From a virus, in the IMG/VR virus record IMGVR_UViG_3300031227_000512, positions 1 to 21,237 of that record: 21,237 bases of DNA. One strand, 5' to 3'. Below are positions 11,626 to 18,867 of the stretch, piece by piece. Under the pieces are notes generated by a model. That model saw only the letters and a program-made list of their open reading frames with translations. It did not search any database and had not been told where the DNA came from. The translations under genes and the position numbers were made by a program. How positions within the stretch are numbered: position 1 is the first letter of the stretch; each line of letters opens with the position of its first letter.

Positions 11626-11916
11626 TTATCTCTTTGTGACGTTCTTGTTTTCTTTCATTGCTTTGAATACCTTGTCAGCAAAGTATGCGGCTACTGCGGC
11701 TGCGATTGCTGCGTTGTCTATTCCTGTTATGCTCAGACCAAAGTATGCCATTAAGCCAATGCTTCCTACTCTTACAACTGTTGATGTGAGTTGCTTCCAC
11801 TCGAACTTGGTCACATTGCTGTCTGCCAGTGCCTTTGTTGCCCATCCTGCTACGCTCCTGAAAACAGGCACGCCTGCGATCACAACTAAATCTTTTAAAA
11901 TTGTTTCATATCCCAT
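11626..11916 (-). CDS. Holin-like membrane protein, 96 aa
   Basis: Three hydrophobic stretches are visible: LVVIAGVPVFRSVAGWA (moderate), VVRVGSIGLMAYFGLSI and NAAIAAAVAAYFADKVF, followed by a basic tail (KAMKENKNVTKR). Small size, two to three membrane segments, charged C-terminus and a position after the tail genes match phage holins, which make membrane pores at lysis. No sequence family is recognised. GAGGTGGAAAA precedes ATG 11916, an excellent SD. Confidence 0.6.
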   Translation of the reverse strand: MGYETILKDLVVIAGVPVFRSVAGWATKALADSNVTKFEWKQLTSTVVRVGSIGLMAYFGLSITGIDNAAIAAAVAAYFADKVFKAMKENKNVTKR

Positions 11917-11925
11917 TTTTCCACC

Positions 11926-12501
11926 TCAATAAACTTCTTCTGAATCTGATGTATCTATTTCTTCATTATCGACCATCGCATCGAAGTCCCCATTATCAAT
12001 GTGTGTCTGTCTTGTTCTCATTGATATCTTCTTCAGCTTGCCTTGCTTAATCTGTTTAAGTTCCAGTCTTGCGAGTTCCTGATCGCTTGGAATATCCACT
12101 GAGTAAGTTACCCTTTCTACGCTATCTGTTATCCTTGAATCCTGCAATACACCATGAATCGTTGCTTCTCCTCTGTCTCCTATGACTGCTCTTAGTATCT
12201 TGTGCGGTCCTCTTTTGTCTTTGCCATTTGGATCATCAGGATATTCGGAGAGTTCTTTGTTGAGCCACTCGTTTGATTCTCCTCGCTTGATTTTTCTTTT
12301 TTCCCAATCCACTCCTTGACTTGTGTGTATTCCATATCCTTTGATTTTCTCAATCTCCGGTCCTACCAGTTTCTCCATGCGGTTCTTCTTCTGTTCCGAA
12401 TTGAGCTTGCCTTCCATCAGTCCTTTTCCATGTCCATATTTAACAACATACTCTGCGACCTTTGCCTTCTTAGCTTTCTTCTGTGCTTGTGTCTTTGCCA
12501 T
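11926..12501 (-). CDS. Unknown protein after tail genes, 191 aa
   Basis: A Lys/Ala-rich N-terminus (MAKTQAQKKAKKAKVAEYVV) is followed by a mixed domain and an acidic C-terminus. The middle contains GPHKILRAVIGDRG and, about 60 residues later, IKQGKLKKISMRT. The His...Ser order and the G-x-L-x-x-(I/V)-S ending recall S78-type prohead proteases, but no third catalytic residue can be placed and the gene is far from head genes, so this is weak. ATG 12501 overlaps the previous TGA (TGATG) and is preferred to ATG 12519, which has no SD. Confidence 0.7.
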   Translation of the reverse strand: MAKTQAQKKAKKAKVAEYVVKYGHGKGLMEGKLNSEQKKNRMEKLVGPEIEKIKGYGIHTSQGVDWEKRKIKRGESNEWLNKELSEYPDDPNGKDKRGPHKILRAVIGDRGEATIHGVLQDSRITDSVERVTYSVDIPSDQELARLELKQIKQGKLKKISMRTRQTHIDNGDFDAMVDNEEIDTSDSEEVY

Positions 12502-12743
12502 CAGATTTCTTTTCCCCATTGTGATTTATCAACGTCTTTTGCTACTGCATTTTCCTTGAGATACTTTGCTTCAAGCAGTTTCCTGACTTCTGCTTTCCAC
12601 TTTGGTTCTCCGGTTGCAGGATCCTTATATAATTGCTCCGTTGATAGTCCGAGATTATCCTTTCCGAATTCTGTCTCTGTATGCACCCTTAGGATGTTGT
12701 CCTTTTCAAAAATCTTCAATATTTTTATTTTTAGTTTTGCCAA
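12501..12743 (-). CDS. Unknown small protein, 80 aa
   Basis: Basic at the start (LAKLKIKILKIFEKDN), the chain has a middle SGATGEP-like loop (KDPATGEPKWKAEVRKLLEA) and ends DKSQWGKEI. The lysine-tryptophan helix suggests a small structural or accessory role. TTG 12743, five bases after GAGGTGG, is the best start. A GTG at 12752 lies inside that SD and would leave none. It sits directly after the tail hub gene, with the stop of the hub overlapping its SD. Confidence 0.65.
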   Translation of the reverse strand: MAKLKIKILKIFEKDNILRVHTETEFGKDNLGLSTEQLYKDPATGEPKWKAEVRKLLEAKYLKENAVAKDVDKSQWGKEI

Positions 12744-12753
12744 TTCTTCCACC

Positions 12754-14997
12754 TCAACTGTCTATATGAAATTTAAGTTTTACTATTCCTTCGCAATAAT
12801 CTGCTGTTGCACTGTTTGGATCTATCCTGACTCTCCAGTATCCTGTTGCGTCTGGATATGTTCCACTGTCTGTGATATCGACATCGCTTCCGATCGTTGC
12901 TGCGCTTACCACACTGTGTTTGTTTACCCATGCACTTCCGTTCCAAAAGTCCAGATAAATTGTGACCTCACTCGAATTAACCGATCCTGATTCTGAGATA
13001 TCACTTCCGATGCTTATGTGGTCCAGGTCTGTTGCATTAATATCGTAGCTTCCATCTGGATGGTCGTGACTTTCAACTGAATAAGTGCCATCTGCGTGTG
13101 TGTGTGATGCTGTCTTAAGTGTTCCGTCTGAATGCAAGTGACTCACTGCATTATAAGTTCCTGCTGCATGTCCATGTGAGGCTGCAGCATAGGATCCATC
13201 TGAGTGTGTGTGACTGCCATGTGTGTGTGAATATATCATATTGCATGTTCCCCACCACCAATCGACTGCTCCATTATTATCAAAAAATCTTACATATTCA
13301 TTCTCCCAAGAGCCTTCGCTACTTGTTCCACCGCTTCCTGCATAATAACTCCCATTTGCTAATGAATAAGAACCGAATGTTCCGCTTGCTCCACCGCTTG
13401 TTGAGTATGCCAGATTGATTGTTTGACTGACTCCTGTTGTATTGTAGCAATAAGTGCATGCTGCACCAAGTGAGAATGAAACTGTTCCATATACATCATC
13501 GAATGCTTTAGTCCTTGAATATTGAGCATTGATTGTATCTCCTTCTGTGTTTCCGGCATAGGAATTGTTTCCGGATAGGCTGTTCGGAGTTGTTGAACCG
13601 CTTGTTCCGCTTACTCCTGGTGCTGTGCTTCCTGATGTGTCTTCAACTGCAGGCGCTATACTTCCACTGCTTCCTGAGACATCTGGTTCTGTTGTTGCTG
13701 AAGTGTTTTCTACATCTGGAGCATCGGTTCCGCTTGTATTCTGAACTTGAGGATCGCTTCCTGTGAAGCTCGCTGATCCTGCTGTTTGTCTGAATTCCTG
13801 CAATTCATAGTCCACTGTCATTAAATTGATTTGTAGGTTGTCTGCTTCGTCTTTGAATTGTGTCGGTACAAAAAAACCTATTTTTAATGGGTATGAATTT
13901 TTAACATTGATTCCACTTCCCCAACTGTTCCAGATTGTGGCTCCTTGCATATAAGTTGTGTCCTGGAGTGACTTCTTTGTAATCTGTGATAGGATCCTGT
14001 TTCTTGATCGCATCATCTGTTTGTATGCCGGATTTGTCACTTGGACTGATAAGAATTGGATTCCGCCTCTGTATCCTCTTGTGATTCCTACTACTCTTAC
14101 TTCTTCGTTTGCCAGGTCTTTGTCTACTGAATTTAAAGAGACATGATCTCCACTTACCAGGCTTTCATTCACTGTGTTTATATCAAAATCATATATTTTT
14201 GTTGGATCCTTGGTCAGTGCCAGTTCCGCTGTTGCAAGTGTTGCGGCTTGTGCGTCTGAGATTATGGTCCTGTCAGATACTATTCTTGTGATTGATCCGT
14301 ATGCTGATATGCTCGTTGCATCTGAATCTGTTGCAGTGATTTGATTATCTCCGTCTCCTTTGCCTCTGACTATGATTATATTTCCAGCTGGAAATCCATG
14401 AGTTACTCTTAAATTTGACATCTCGACTCCATCGTTGAATGTGTTGACAACTGTGGCGCTTCCTTTGTGGTCCAGGATATCAATTTCCAGATTCACATAG
14501 TCTATTCCGATATCTTGTGCTGTTATCTTCGTTAAACTTCCAAGTGCATTATAAATGCTTGATGTTGTGTCTGCTCTGAAGTCAATGTCACTTCCTGTTT
14601 CGATTGTTCCTGCTGAGAAGTATGTGCTTTCTCCTATGATCGCTGTGGCTATTGTTGCGCTTGCTGTTGCTTGCCATGGGCTGTTTGCATAAGTTCCGAA
14701 TTCTTTTCCTGCTCTTATTTCATATCCGCTTGCATGAACATCCATTGCTCCTGCATCTAAAAAGTCCACCATGTCAATAAGCCCATAGAATGCTCTTGTT
14801 CCGTCTTTCTTGATTTCGAGAATTGAACCGACATTGATTAAATTTCTTGCTGCCAATACGGATCCACTGAACTTGATTTGAGCTTCGTTTACTTCATTCA
14901 GATTGTCTGTGTATTGGAATCCGATATCAGGTTCCAGGGATCCAGTATTTCCGCTTGAATCTGTTATGTTAAATGTGAAATAACTCAATCTGCCCAC
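12754..14997 (-). CDS. Tail hub (baseplate-like) protein with histidine-rich fibre repeats, 747 aa (GTG start)
   Basis: The N-terminal about 330 residues resemble hub proteins of the gp27/gpD type: FTFNITDSSGNTG, then GSILEIKKDGTRAFYGLID, and later strands with NESLVSGDHVSLNSV and VGITRGYRGG. Residues about 409-476 are Ser/Thr/Gly/Pro repeats (TSGSTAPGVSGTSGSTTPN) acting as a spacer. Residues about 590-655 hold six or so units of the type S-H-x-H-x-D-G-(S/T)-Y, like metal-binding HxH motifs in phage fibres. The C-terminus is a beta domain, perhaps the receptor-binding part. The start is GTG 14997, overlapping the preceding stop; TTG 14988 is an alternative. Confidence 0.82.
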   Translation of the reverse strand: MGRLSYFTFNITDSSGNTGSLEPDIGFQYTDNLNEVNEAQIKFSGSVLAARNLINVGSILEIKKDGTRAFYGLIDMVDFLDAGAMDVHASGYEIRAGKEFGTYANSPWQATASATIATAIIGESTYFSAGTIETGSDIDFRADTTSSIYNALGSLTKITAQDIGIDYVNLEIDILDHKGSATVVNTFNDGVEMSNLRVTHGFPAGNIIIVRGKGDGDNQITATDSDATSISAYGSITRIVSDRTIISDAQAATLATAELALTKDPTKIYDFDINTVNESLVSGDHVSLNSVDKDLANEEVRVVGITRGYRGGIQFLSVQVTNPAYKQMMRSRNRILSQITKKSLQDTTYMQGATIWNSWGSGINVKNSYPLKIGFFVPTQFKDEADNLQINLMTVDYELQEFRQTAGSASFTGSDPQVQNTSGTDAPDVENTSATTEPDVSGSSGSIAPAVEDTSGSTAPGVSGTSGSTTPNSLSGNNSYAGNTEGDTINAQYSRTKAFDDVYGTVSFSLGAACTYCYNTTGVSQTINLAYSTSGGASGTFGSYSLANGSYYAGSGGTSSEGSWENEYVRFFDNNGAVDWWWGTCNMIYSHTHGSHTHSDGSYAAASHGHAAGTYNAVSHLHSDGTLKTASHTHADGTYSVESHDHPDGSYDINATDLDHISIGSDISESGSVNSSEVTIYLDFWNGSAWVNKHSVVSAATIGSDVDITDSGTYPDATGYWRVRIDPNSATADYCEGIVKLKFHIDS
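13035..13230 (-). repeat. Histidine-rich HxH coding repeats in the tail hub
   Basis: About six tandem units of 11-12 codons encode S-H-(T/G/L/D)-H-(S/A/P)-(D/A)-G-(S/T)-Y. In T4-type fibres HxH clusters bind metal in trimers. The DNA shows matching tgtgtgtg-like runs on the plus strand. Confidence 0.75.
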
Positions 14998-15743
14998 CCA
15001 TCCCTGAAAGATTTCACGACTGTACCCAGGTTTGTTGTTGAGATTGTGCTTACATTTATTCCTGCTGCCAACTTCAATATTCCGAAGCCGCCTGTTGCCT
15101 GGACCAGTTTTGTCTGTGTTCCTGCTATGCTCATGTATGCATATTCGCTCACATAGATTCCTGATCCACTGTCAACCATCTTGACCACATTATAAACTAT
15201 TGCCTGGCCTGTTGTCAATGCACTTGCCGGTATTGTGAGTGTAGTCGTTCCATCTGTTAGGGTGACATCGCTTGCTCCGCTTGTGACTGTTCCTGTGATT
15301 GATTCCACGAATGTTGTGATGTTTCCTTCATTTGTTCCGGATGTTCTCAGGGTATCTCCGAATAACATTCCGATAACTCCTTCAAATGCTGCAACATAAT
15401 CAATGAAGTTTGTTCTTCCGCCTGCGTTGGTCTGCTTGATGTCCTTTCCTATTCCAAGACAGAACTTGTCACTTTCGAAGTATAGTTTCTTCAGTTGTGT
15501 TGTCTGTGCAAAGTGCTTGCTTAATGATTCATAATAAGTTCTTTTTGATGATCCTGAGAAGTGTCCTGTCAAGACTATTGCCTTTGGCATCGCTCCTGCT
15601 CCGCTTATCAAGATATGGTGCTTCTGGAAGCTGATGTTTGTTATTTCATGATTGCTTGAGTACTGGCTATCATAAACTTGGGGATTATATGCCCATGTGA
15701 ATGTGTCTGCTGTTCCTGCGAAATTCGATATTTTCATTGCCAT
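14985..15743 (-). CDS. Distal-tail-like protein, 252 aa
   Basis: The position between tape measure and hub and the size fit a Dit-type distal tail protein, which forms the tail tip ring. The N-terminal half reads as a beta barrel with KISNFAGTADTFTWAYNPQV and, further on, KAIVLTGHFSGSSKRTYYE. The C-terminal half is a Thr/Gly-rich beta domain (TVTSGASDVTLTDGTTTLT). No specific family match is claimed. TGAGGTCATAAA precedes ATG 15743, one base after the tape measure stop. Confidence 0.65.
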   Translation of the reverse strand: MAMKISNFAGTADTFTWAYNPQVYDSQYSSNHEITNISFQKHHILISGAGAMPKAIVLTGHFSGSSKRTYYESLSKHFAQTTQLKKLYFESDKFCLGIGKDIKQTNAGGRTNFIDYVAAFEGVIGMLFGDTLRTSGTNEGNITTFVESITGTVTSGASDVTLTDGTTTLTIPASALTTGQAIVYNVVKMVDSGSGIYVSEYAYMSIAGTQTKLVQATGGFGILKLAAGINVSTISTTNLGTVVKSFRDGWAD

Positions 15744-15744
15744 T

Positions 15745-16719
15745 TTATGACCTCATTGCATCCCACAATTGAAGCAGGAAGAATCTTCTATTTTCTTCAA
15801 CTCTTGCGCTCATGGTTGCTCCGCTTGGTTGGTATCCGCCTGCTTTTATATCTGCGATTGCTTGATCATGCGCCGGACTGTTTGGATTCAGTTGGTCTTC
15901 CCATGGTGCATCCTTTCCTACAATATCTGACCATATTTTCTGAGGCAGTCTGTTCATTAATGTCTGGCCACTTCCGCTTGTTGGTGCATTTGGATCTGTT
16001 CCCATTCCTGTGTATTTTTGCAGTTTGTCCACTGCGTAGTCTGCTCCTATCTTCAGTGCAACTCCTGCTCCGGCTATTGCTGCCAAATATCCAAAAAATG
16101 CCAGGACACTTGTTGCCACTGTTGCTCCACCAAGTAATGATACTAATGAGGCGATTGATGATATCCCTGCTATTACTGTTGGTGCAAGTGCTAATCCTGC
16201 CACGATCCCTGCGAATAGTCCTGGATGGTCTCCTGCCCAGTTTCCTATCTTTTCAAGCCATGGCCAGAGTTTCTCTCCTACTGCTTCTGCCCAGTTCAGG
16301 AACTTCCCTGCTATTTCTCCGATCTTCTCTTTGTTTGCATCTACCCACACTGCGATTTTGTCCAACCATCCGGCTACTCGTTCAAATGCCGGAGCAAGTG
16401 CTTGTCCCAGGCTTCTTTGGATCTTCCCAAATGATACACCCATCCTGGCGATTGCAGGTGCGACTGCAGGTGCTTTGCTTGCTATACCTACCAGTGCTGT
16501 TGTTCCGGCAATGCCCATAAAAATGAGTTTCTTTGCCAGACCTGCCACTGTTCCGGCTACTCGCTTCATGTCTGCTCCGAATGATTTGCCTTGACCTTTG
16601 ACTCCATCGAATCCTTGGCCCACTCTGGAGAATCCTCTGTCTATGTTAGAGGTGTCCATTGTTCCTTTAATCTTCATAGAGCTTGATGCTCCACCTGCCT
16701 TGGCTGCTGCTGCTACCAT
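15745..16719 (-). CDS. Short tail tape measure protein, 324 aa
   Basis: Tape measure features: Ala/Gly-rich start (MVAAAAKAGGASSS), amphipathic helices, hydrophobic segments (VAGLAKKLIFMGIAGTTALV and LFAGIVAGLALAPTVIAGIS), and a Pro/Gly-rich C-terminus. Position after the frameshifted chaperone is diagnostic. The family sets tail length at about 1.5 angstrom per residue, so 324 residues predict a tail near 50 nm, short for the group (many are over 700 residues). The SD GTGAGGT precedes the ATG, which directly follows the chaperone stop (TAAATG). Confidence 0.85.
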   Translation of the reverse strand: MVAAAAKAGGASSSMKIKGTMDTSNIDRGFSRVGQGFDGVKGQGKSFGADMKRVAGTVAGLAKKLIFMGIAGTTALVGIASKAPAVAPAIARMGVSFGKIQRSLGQALAPAFERVAGWLDKIAVWVDANKEKIGEIAGKFLNWAEAVGEKLWPWLEKIGNWAGDHPGLFAGIVAGLALAPTVIAGISSIASLVSLLGGATVATSVLAFFGYLAAIAGAGVALKIGADYAVDKLQKYTGMGTDPNAPTSGSGQTLMNRLPQKIWSDIVGKDAPWEDQLNPNSPAHDQAIADIKAGGYQPSGATMSARVEENRRFFLLQLWDAMRS

Positions 16720-17324
16720 TTATTTGAACCTCACTTTATTCATCATGTCTTGGACTTTCTGATTTCTTTGTTTTTTCATTCCAACTGCACTCTTGATTTG
16801 CATAATCTCTTGGATGTCTCCCATCCTACACTTTTTAAATTCCATTGGGCTGATTCCGCATTCGAATGCGATGGATTTCCACCACATGAGTTTCTGCTGC
16901 GGATCCGTTATTGTGAATCCTTCCTTGCCTGAATACTCAATCAGCCTTGTGAGTTTTTTATTGTCTTTAGGTCTGGCTCATCAATTGCCTTCATGGCATT
17001 CATGATCTTATCAAATAACCCAGGCCTTAATTTTGCCAGGAGCTTGTATCTCTCATCTGCATTGAGGTCTTTCCACTCCTTCTCTACTCCAACAATCTTC
17101 TTTATTATTGCCAAGTCGTATGGCACTGTTGTGATGTTTTCCAGCTTCTTCCTGTTGTACACGCTCCAATTAACTATTCCTTTCTTGGTAACTGGATCTA
17201 ATTCCATGACATCTTTCAGCCATTCGTTCTCGTCTCCGCCTGTTGTTGGTTTGTATTTAAATTTTCTTCCTTCGATGTTCAGTTCTACTGGTACTTCTTC
17301 AACAAAGTCATTTTCGTATCCCAT
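16720..17324 (-). CDS. Tail assembly chaperone, -1 frameshift fusion (gpGT-like), about 201 aa
   Basis: After the slippery heptamer at 16953-16959 the -1 frame is open for 77 codons to TAA at 16720-16722, immediately before the tape measure ATG. The extension reads LTRLIEYSGKEGFTI, with a central LMWWKSIAFECGISPMEFKK and RMGDIQEIMQIKSA, and has no start codon or SD of its own. Size, order and the WWK core match the second, T-like domain of phage tail assembly chaperones, made at low level by frameshifting. The product keeps the first 124 residues of the 127-aa form. Confidence 0.82.
16941..17324 (-). CDS. Tail assembly chaperone, zero-frame form (gpG-like), 127 aa
   Basis: Start ATG 17324 has GAGGG upstream and gives MGYENDFVEEVPVELNIEGR. 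A longer frame from 17408 runs into the tail tube gene and is rejected. The chain has GGDENEWLKDVMELDPVTKK and KIMNAMKAIDEPDLKTIKN. Small acidic-helical chaperones like lambda gpG coat the tape measure before tail tube assembly. The gene lies between tail tube and tape measure, as expected, and ends four codons after the slippery site. Confidence 0.82.
   Translation of the reverse strand: MGYENDFVEEVPVELNIEGRKFKYKPTTGGDENEWLKDVMELDPVTKKGIVNWSVYNRKKLENITTVPYDLAIIKKIVGVEKEWKDLNADERYKLLAKLRPGLFDKIMNAMKAIDEPDLKTIKNSQG
16953..16959 (-). other. -1 ribosomal slippery heptamer A AAA AAC
   Basis: In the zero frame the codons are ATA AAA AAC, so the heptamer A-AAA-AAC is in the correct phase (X XXY YYZ). 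The -1 frame downstream is open to the tape measure gene. No downstream structure was tested, though many viral sites use one. Confidence 0.8.
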
Positions 17325-17343
17325 TTTTTCCCTCTTGTTCTGT

Positions 17344-18312
17344 TTAATAACTTGTGATATCATCACGTGCCACCAGGCTTGTGAATGCATCTGCTGCGTA
17401 TACGACATCTACATTTGTTACTCCTTCCAGGTTGGTCGAGGCTACTGCTCCGAGTACATAAAAGGCTGCAAATGTCATTAAAAGTTGATCATTTCCTGTT
17501 CCATCTTTGTCGATTAATAGTGTGTTTGTGCCTGAGACTACTGTTCCTGCATCCCAATGGTCGAACATTGTCTTGTCTTTGATGTTGACGTTCATTCGGC
17601 CTGTAATCCTGAAGGTCTTGGGTATTGGTTCTCCCAGCTTCTCATCGTATGAAGTGTTGCAATACCTTGAGTCATTCTCATCGATGCCATTGTCAATTGT
17701 TATCTCTCCATTGTTGACTTCTTTGATTTCTGTTCCGCCAAGTGTCCACTTGACCATTCTGTACTGGAATGGTGATTTTGTGATGTTTCCTGCGGTTATT
17801 GTTGATACTGAGGATCCACCTGATACATCTTGGCCTACGCAGTTCATTGCTACTTGCATGAACCCCTCTGTGCCCTCTCCTGTGGCCTTCTGGAAGGATA
17901 TTGTTGCAGACTTGACTACATTGCCGACTACTGTCAGAACATGCGGTGTAGTGTGTCTCTTGGCCCATTCAAGGTTATAAGATAATATTGCCGCTCTTTC
18001 TGTGAATGTGTGGATTTTAGGGGTTGTTCCTGTATCTGCAACAGCCATCAAATACTTGAGCCATCTCCAGTTGACTGGTACGAAGTTCATCGTATATGGA
18101 AGTGTCTTTGGTCCTTTTACTCTTCCCTGGACATTCCTATTGTCTGCTCCTGCAGTCAGTTTTTCTTGCCATCCTCTGGCCCAGTCAGGTTCAATTGTAC
18201 AATTCAATCCTACAATCTCTCCGCCTGTCATTGTTCCGCCTGTTCCGTAGCTCGTTTCCACGATCCAGGACATTCTTTCTCTTTTTCCAATAAGGAACTC
18301 AGAGAAGGACAT
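17344..18312 (-). CDS. Major tail tube protein, 322 aa
   Basis: The start MSFSEFLIGKRERMSWIVET and the repeated YGTGGTM/W-rich beta pattern, with two similar beta halves (one around PKTLPYTMNFVPVNW, one around KTFRITGRMNVNIKDK), resemble two-domain tail tube proteins of non-contractile tails. Position before the chaperones fits. Tube proteins form stacked hexameric rings around the tape measure. ATG 18312 has GGTGATTAC upstream. Earlier in-frame ATGs at 18327/18324 have no SD. Confidence 0.78.
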   Translation of the reverse strand: MSFSEFLIGKRERMSWIVETSYGTGGTMTGGEIVGLNCTIEPDWARGWQEKLTAGADNRNVQGRVKGPKTLPYTMNFVPVNWRWLKYLMAVADTGTTPKIHTFTERAAILSYNLEWAKRHTTPHVLTVVGNVVKSATISFQKATGEGTEGFMQVAMNCVGQDVSGGSSVSTITAGNITKSPFQYRMVKWTLGGTEIKEVNNGEITIDNGIDENDSRYCNTSYDEKLGEPIPKTFRITGRMNVNIKDKTMFDHWDAGTVVSGTNTLLIDKDGTGNDQLLMTFAAFYVLGAVASTNLEGVTNVDVVYAADAFTSLVARDDITSY

Positions 18313-18347
18313 TGTAATCACCATCATTTAATTTTTCTTTATTCATG

Positions 18348-18821
18348 TTACTCACTCTCCAAATTTATATTTTTGTGATGCACACTCATATGGCATCTAT
18401 GACATAATGCAATTAAATTTTTAATCACATTATTTGTTCTATCGCCATCAATATGATGAATGTCGATGTTTGTTTTGTTGTTATTCACAGTCTGTTCCAC
18501 TCCACAAATTTCACATTGTGCTGTTTCAATTTTCCCACGATATCCACCATCAACATAATTATAGGGATATTTACTGCTTTCAGACATTTGCTTCTTAGTT
18601 TCTTCATTATGTTTCTTTCCGAGCATACCTTTGTGGTTTCTCTTGATTGCTGCAATCCTTTTTTGTTCTGTTGTTTCATCGTGCTTATGTCCTTTTTTGT
18701 ATTGTCCCTTGTTTGGTCTTTGTGCACTACATTTCTTACTGCAAAATCTTCTATTTCTCCAATCCTCAGCTTCGAATTCAGTTCCACATCGTTCACATCT
18801 ATATTTTTGTATCATACTCAT
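18348..18821 (-). CDS. Free-standing HNH homing endonuclease with NUMOD3-like linker, 157 aa
   Basis: Residues C9-x2-C12...C27-x3-C31 form an N-terminal zinc finger. Residues 44-82 (GHKHDETTEQKRIA and GMLGKKHNEETKKQMSES) are a NUMOD3-like DNA-binding linker seen in homing endonucleases. The HNH core has C103-x2-C106, IDIHHIDGD (H122, H123, D125), N130, N135, and C140-x2-C143-H. It cuts DNA at specific sites and promotes its own spread. It sits in the same strand between tail terminator and tail tube genes, with its own promoter-like element, so it was probably inserted into a working module. Confidence 0.9.
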   Translation of the reverse strand: MSMIQKYRCERCGTEFEAEDWRNRRFCSKKCSAQRPNKGQYKKGHKHDETTEQKRIAAIKRNHKGMLGKKHNEETKKQMSESSKYPYNYVDGGYRGKIETAQCEICGVEQTVNNNKTNIDIHHIDGDRTNNVIKNLIALCHRCHMSVHHKNINLESE

Positions 18822-18831
18822 CTGTATGATT

Positions 18832-18848
18832 TGATTCTTTTTAAAATC
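18832..18848 (-). promoter_or_regulatory. Promoter-like element before the HNH gene
   Basis: GATTTTAAAAAGAATCA on the minus strand, preceded by AAAGA, lies about 11-27 bases before the HNH ATG and is identical over 17 bases to the element at 10907-10923. The TATA-like TTTTAAAAAG at this distance could give a nearly leaderless mRNA. Confidence 0.45.
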
Positions 18849-18867
18849 TCTCTTTTGCCTATCATGA

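Noticed and set aside
13035-13770. Repeats considered as a CRISPR array
   Set aside because: The repeats are in frame and encode regular HxH and Ser/Thr/Gly motifs. There are no unique spacers of constant length.
15678-16520. Plus-strand ORF of 280 codons opposite the tape measure and distal tail genes
   Set aside because: Leu/Ser/Pro-rich translation typical of reading the antisense of a real gene. No SD or promoter, and it covers two convincing minus genes.
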